Source: Arthrobacter sunyaminii (GTDB taxonomy: Bacteria > Actinomycetota > Actinomycetes > Actinomycetales > Micrococcaceae). From it: a DNA stretch of 64,000 nucleotides. The notes under the pieces are model-generated. The model searched no databases, was not told where the DNA came from, and saw only the letters and a program-made list of their open reading frames with translations. Below are positions 61,649 to 64,000 of this stretch, one piece after another (the stretch's first letter is position 1; the number at the start of each line of letters is the position of its first letter). The translations under genes were made by a program, and so were the position numbers. Where the stretch lies: contig NZ_CP076456.1 in NCBI RefSeq assembly GCF_018866305.1, positions 1,240,001-1,304,000 of the forward strand. The letters are read 5' to 3'.

Positions 61649-62920
61649 ATGTGTCCGCAAGAATCGCGCGGCGGGGGAGGCCTGAGCCGCAGGGGATTGT
61701 TCACTGCGGCCGGAGCCGGAGGCATCGGACTTGCCGCCGGTGCTGCCGGGGCGTTCGCAGCGGGAAGGGAGCGCAGTTCGCCGGTCAACGACGTCGTGCC
61801 CCTTTACGGCGCGCATCAGGCGGGCATCACCACGGAGGCCCAGGACCACATGCACACCGCGGCCTTTGATCTGACGGCGTCCACGCGGCAATCGGTCATT
61901 TCGCTGCTGCGGGACTGGACCGAAGCCGCGGAAGCCATGACGGCGGGCCGCGACGTCGGTGCCACCGGAGCTTCGGGCGGTGCCTACGACGCACCGCCCG
62001 AAGACACCGGCGAAGCACAGGATCTGCACGCGGCGCACCTGACAATTACCTTCGGGTTCGGCCGGACGCTGTTCGAGAAGGACGGCGAGGACCGTTACGG
62101 AGTCCGCTCCCGCCTGCCCGCTGCGCTGATCGACCTTCCGCTCTTTTCCGGGGATGCCCTTGAGCCGAACCGGACCGGCGGGGACCTGATGGTCCAGGCC
62201 TGCGCCGACGATCCCCAGGTGGCGGTGCATGCGGTGCGGAACCTCTCCCGGATTGCCTTCGGGCGGGCGCGGGTGCGGTGGTCGCAGCTCGGCTTTGGGC
62301 GGACTGCCTCCACCTCGACGGGCCAGGTGACGCCGCGCAACCTGTTTGGTTTCAAGGACGGCACCGCCAACATCATGGCGCAGGATCGGGATCTGCTGGA
62401 CAAACACGTGTGGGTGGGAGGCAGCCCGGCTGCTGAAGCATGGCTCGACGGCGGCACCTACGCGGTGATGCGCCGGATCCGAATGCACGTGGAGACCTGG
62501 GACCGGACCACCCTGCGCGAGCAGGAACTGGTGGTGGGGCGCACCAAGCGAAAGGGTGCCCCGCTGTCCGGAGGGGACGAATTTACAGCACCGGATTTTT
62601 CGCTTCCGGGCAGAAACGGGCCGCTGATCGACGCAGGGTCACACCTGGCGCTGGCCCATCCGGACCACAACGGCGGAGTGCACATGCTGCGCCGCGGTTA
62701 CAACTATGCCGACGGCACGGATGACCTGGGCCGGTTCGACGCCGGACAGTTTTTCGTGGCCTATCTGGTGGATCCGCGCTCGCATTACGTCCCGATGCAG
62801 TCGGCCATGGCCAAGAATGACCTCATGGCGGAATACCTGCGGCATACCGGCAGCGGGTTGTTTGCGGTCCCGCCGGGGATTCAGGCAGGGGAGTACATCG
62901 GGCAGCCGTTGTTCAGCTGA
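61649..62920 (+). CDS. efeB: Dyp-type peroxidase EfeB (deferrochelatase), Tat-exported
   Basis: 423 residues. Twin-arginine signal GLSRRGLFTAAGAGG at residues about 11-25. Dyp-fold: HAAHLTITFGFGRTLF near 130, the catalytic GFKDGTAN (GxxDG) near 230 and the proximal heme His in HPDHNGGVHMLRRGYNY near 340. It acts in the cell envelope, oxidising Fe(II) for EfeO/EfeU and possibly taking iron from heme. Last gene of efeUOB, followed by a strong terminator. Confidence 0.95.
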   Translation: MCPQESRGGGGLSRRGLFTAAGAGGIGLAAGAAGAFAAGRERSSPVNDVVPLYGAHQAGITTEAQDHMHTAAFDLTASTRQSVISLLRDWTEAAEAMTAGRDVGATGASGGAYDAPPEDTGEAQDLHAAHLTITFGFGRTLFEKDGEDRYGVRSRLPAALIDLPLFSGDALEPNRTGGDLMVQACADDPQVAVHAVRNLSRIAFGRARVRWSQLGFGRTASTSTGQVTPRNLFGFKDGTANIMAQDRDLLDKHVWVGGSPAAEAWLDGGTYAVMRRIRMHVETWDRTTLREQELVVGRTKRKGAPLSGGDEFTAPDFSLPGRNGPLIDAGSHLALAHPDHNGGVHMLRRGYNYADGTDDLGRFDAGQFFVAYLVDPRSHYVPMQSAMAKNDLMAEYLRHTGSGLFAVPPGIQAGEYIGQPLFS

Positions 62921-62974
62921 TGTGGTTTTGAGGTTCAGCTGATGGGGTTGAACTGAATGGCCATCGGCACGGTA

Positions 62975-63016
62975 AGTGCCCCATATGTAAGCAGTCAGTG
63001 CCCCACATGCAAGCAG
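62975..63016 (+). repeat. 22-bp tandem near-repeat before terminator
   Basis: AGTGCCCCATATGTAAGCAG at 62975-62994 is repeated with two changes as AGTGCCCCACATGCAAGCAG at 62997-63016. The second copy runs into the left arm of the terminator. No function assigned. Confidence 0.7.
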
Positions 63017-63052
63017 ACCGTCCGGCGGATTCCGCCGGACGGTCTGCTTATT
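63011..63052. terminator. efeUOB / surface-protein bidirectional terminator
   Basis: Perfect 19-bp stem (AAGCAGACCGTCCGGCGGA and its complement) around one central base, followed by ATTTGTT. It lies between convergent efeB and the FG-GAP protein gene and probably stops both. Confidence 0.9.
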
Positions 63053-63070
63053 TGTTCCTGTAGTGGGTTG

Positions 63071-64000
63071 TTACGCCCTGCGCCTCTTCATGAGGAGCCA
63101 GGTTCCGGCGGCCAGGAGCAGAACTGCCGCTCCGCCGATCCAGGGCAGGCTCTTGCCCACGCCGGTTTCCGCCAGCGGAGCCTTCGAACCGGTGTCCGGC
63201 GTTGCCTCGGCTGCGGCTCCATCCGGCTCCTCCGTGCTCCCGTCAGAGTCTGAACCCGGTGTCCCCGTGTCAGCCGGTTCTTCTGCTGAACCCCCCGGGG
63301 CTGGAGTGCTGCCGGTGCCCGGTGACGGGGCCGCAGTAGGTTCAGCAGACGGTTCCGGAGCGGGAGCCGTAGGTTCAGCTGACGGTTCCGGCGTCGGTTC
63401 GTCGGTGGGCGCCGGTGCCGGATCTGTCGTCGGTTCAGGTGCCGGTGCTGCCGGGGCCGCCGAGAGGAGGTAGAGCGAAACCGCGTTCCCTCCGCCTGCC
63501 ACCACATCCGGGCTGCCGTCACTGTTGAAATCTCCGGCCACGCCGACAGACGTTCCGACGTCTGCTCCCAGCAGCTGTCCTGACTCAGCAGGCAGCCCGG
63601 CCAGGCCAAGGCGGCCTGAGCCGTTCGGCAGGCCGTTCACCGCCCAGAGTTCACCGTTTGCGGCCGAGCCCAGAAGCACCTCAGGTGTTCCGTCGCCGTT
63701 GAGGTCCGGGATGCCCGCCACGGAAGCGCCGGTCCGGCCTCCGTCGGCGGCTCCCTCAATCCAGTAGCCGCGTTCCTGCGTCTCGCCGTCGGTGCACGTG
63801 GCATCCGCCGAGCCTGAGCTGCAGCTGAAGACGGTGGCGGCGGAGGCTTCCGGAGCCGTCATGACAGGGGCAGACGACGCCGAGCCGAAGATCACGGCAG
63901 CTCCGCCGTTACGGGGCGCATCCGGCCGGGACACGCCGTCGGCTCCCACCGCAATGTCGGCGAACCCGTCATTGTTGATGTCGCCGACACCGGCAATGGA
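63071..64000 (-). CDS. FG-GAP/integrin-alpha-repeat surface protein with LAETG sorting signal (N-terminus beyond window)
   Basis: 309 C-terminal residues are visible; the frame is open to the window edge at 64000. FG-GAP-type beta-propeller repeats are seen as VGDINNDGFADIAVGADG, GIPDLNGDGTPEVLLGSA and VAGDFNSDGSPDVVAGGG, each with a calcium-loop DxNxDGxxD motif. A Pro/Ala/Glu-rich spacer (PEPSAEPTAPAPEPSAEPT) follows. The C-terminus has PLAETG, a hydrophobic helix and KRRRA, a class E sortase (LAxTG) signal for wall anchoring. Function unknown; adhesion-like. Confidence 0.88.
   Translation of the reverse strand, partial: SIAGVGDINNDGFADIAVGADGVSRPDAPRNGGAAVIFGSASSAPVMTAPEASAATVFSCSSGSADATCTDGETQERGYWIEGAADGGRTGASVAGIPDLNGDGTPEVLLGSAANGELWAVNGLPNGSGRLGLAGLPAESGQLLGADVGTSVGVAGDFNSDGSPDVVAGGGNAVSLYLLSAAPAAPAPEPTTDPAPAPTDEPTPEPSAEPTAPAPEPSAEPTAAPSPGTGSTPAPGGSAEEPADTGTPGSDSDGSTEEPDGAAAEATPDTGSKAPLAETGVGKSLPWIGGAAVLLLAAGTWLLMKRRRA

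Overview
The window comes from a high-GC actinobacterium, most likely Arthrobacter or a close relative in the Micrococcaceae. This rests on the GC-rich sequence, frequent GTG starts, many 4-base start/stop overlaps, the acyl-CoA carboxylase beta / birA / PH-domain neighbourhood, a type VII (ESX) secretion locus, a SAM-IV riboswitch, GatCAB, and surface proteins ending in LAxTG (class E) sorting signals. Most of it is ordinary chromosome: about 58 protein genes and no tRNA or rRNA that I can recognise. There is no transposase, integrase or phage block.

Layout. 1-9.1 kb: truncated acyl-CoA carboxylase beta gene (minus); a small variable island (LADTG surface protein, unknown membrane protein, SDR oxidoreductase) with flanking repeats; then birA, a PH-domain protein and a class III cyclase as an overlapping operon, and a PP2C phosphatase. 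9.1-15.9 kb: ESX secretion operon on the minus strand (small membrane protein, eccD, MinD-like ATPase, eccC). 16-18.9 kb: DUF6457 protein and a molybdopterin oxidoreductase. 19.2-23 kb: two ESAT-6/WXG100-like proteins, ligA and an inositol-monophosphatase-like gene. 23-29.5 kb: methyltransferase, ArsR regulator and a five-gene nickel/peptide-type ABC importer. 29.6-38 kb: DksA/TraR-like protein, acetyltransferase, gatCAB, kinase-like phosphotransferase, FAD oxidoreductase and a membrane protein with a histone-H1-like tail.

38-46.4 kb is a complete histidine-utilisation locus: hutH (with acylphosphatase behind it) diverges from an IclR regulator, followed by hutU, an M20 amidohydrolase, hutF and hutI. 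Two near-identical palindromes sit exactly where a HutR-type regulator would act, and the M20 enzyme is the best candidate for the missing N-formylglutamate deformylase. 46.5-53 kb is more accessory: CPBP protease, TetR regulator with operator, a small primase-type winged-helix protein, an 80-aa unknown, a GH2 glycosidase, an orphan AbiEi/DUF559-like protein, and a roughly 730-bp array of ten 51/52-bp repeats in higher-order arrangement abutting a VOC-family gene.

53.3-64 kb: SAM-IV riboswitch controlling metY-metX; small metabolic genes (SRPBCC, SGNH hydrolase, carboxylesterase, S4 RNA-binding protein, DMT transporter); a DtxR/IdeR-like iron box in front of efeUOB; a strong terminator; and the C-terminal part of an FG-GAP surface protein ending in LAETG, cut by the window edge.

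The least explained items are the 51/52-bp repeat array beside the orphan AbiEi-like gene, the dispersed palindromes sharing CAGATAACGGGC, the minimal ESX locus with a possible miniature EccB, and the TetR-linked small winged-helix protein. Family assignments are from reading motifs and gene order; no database search was possible.
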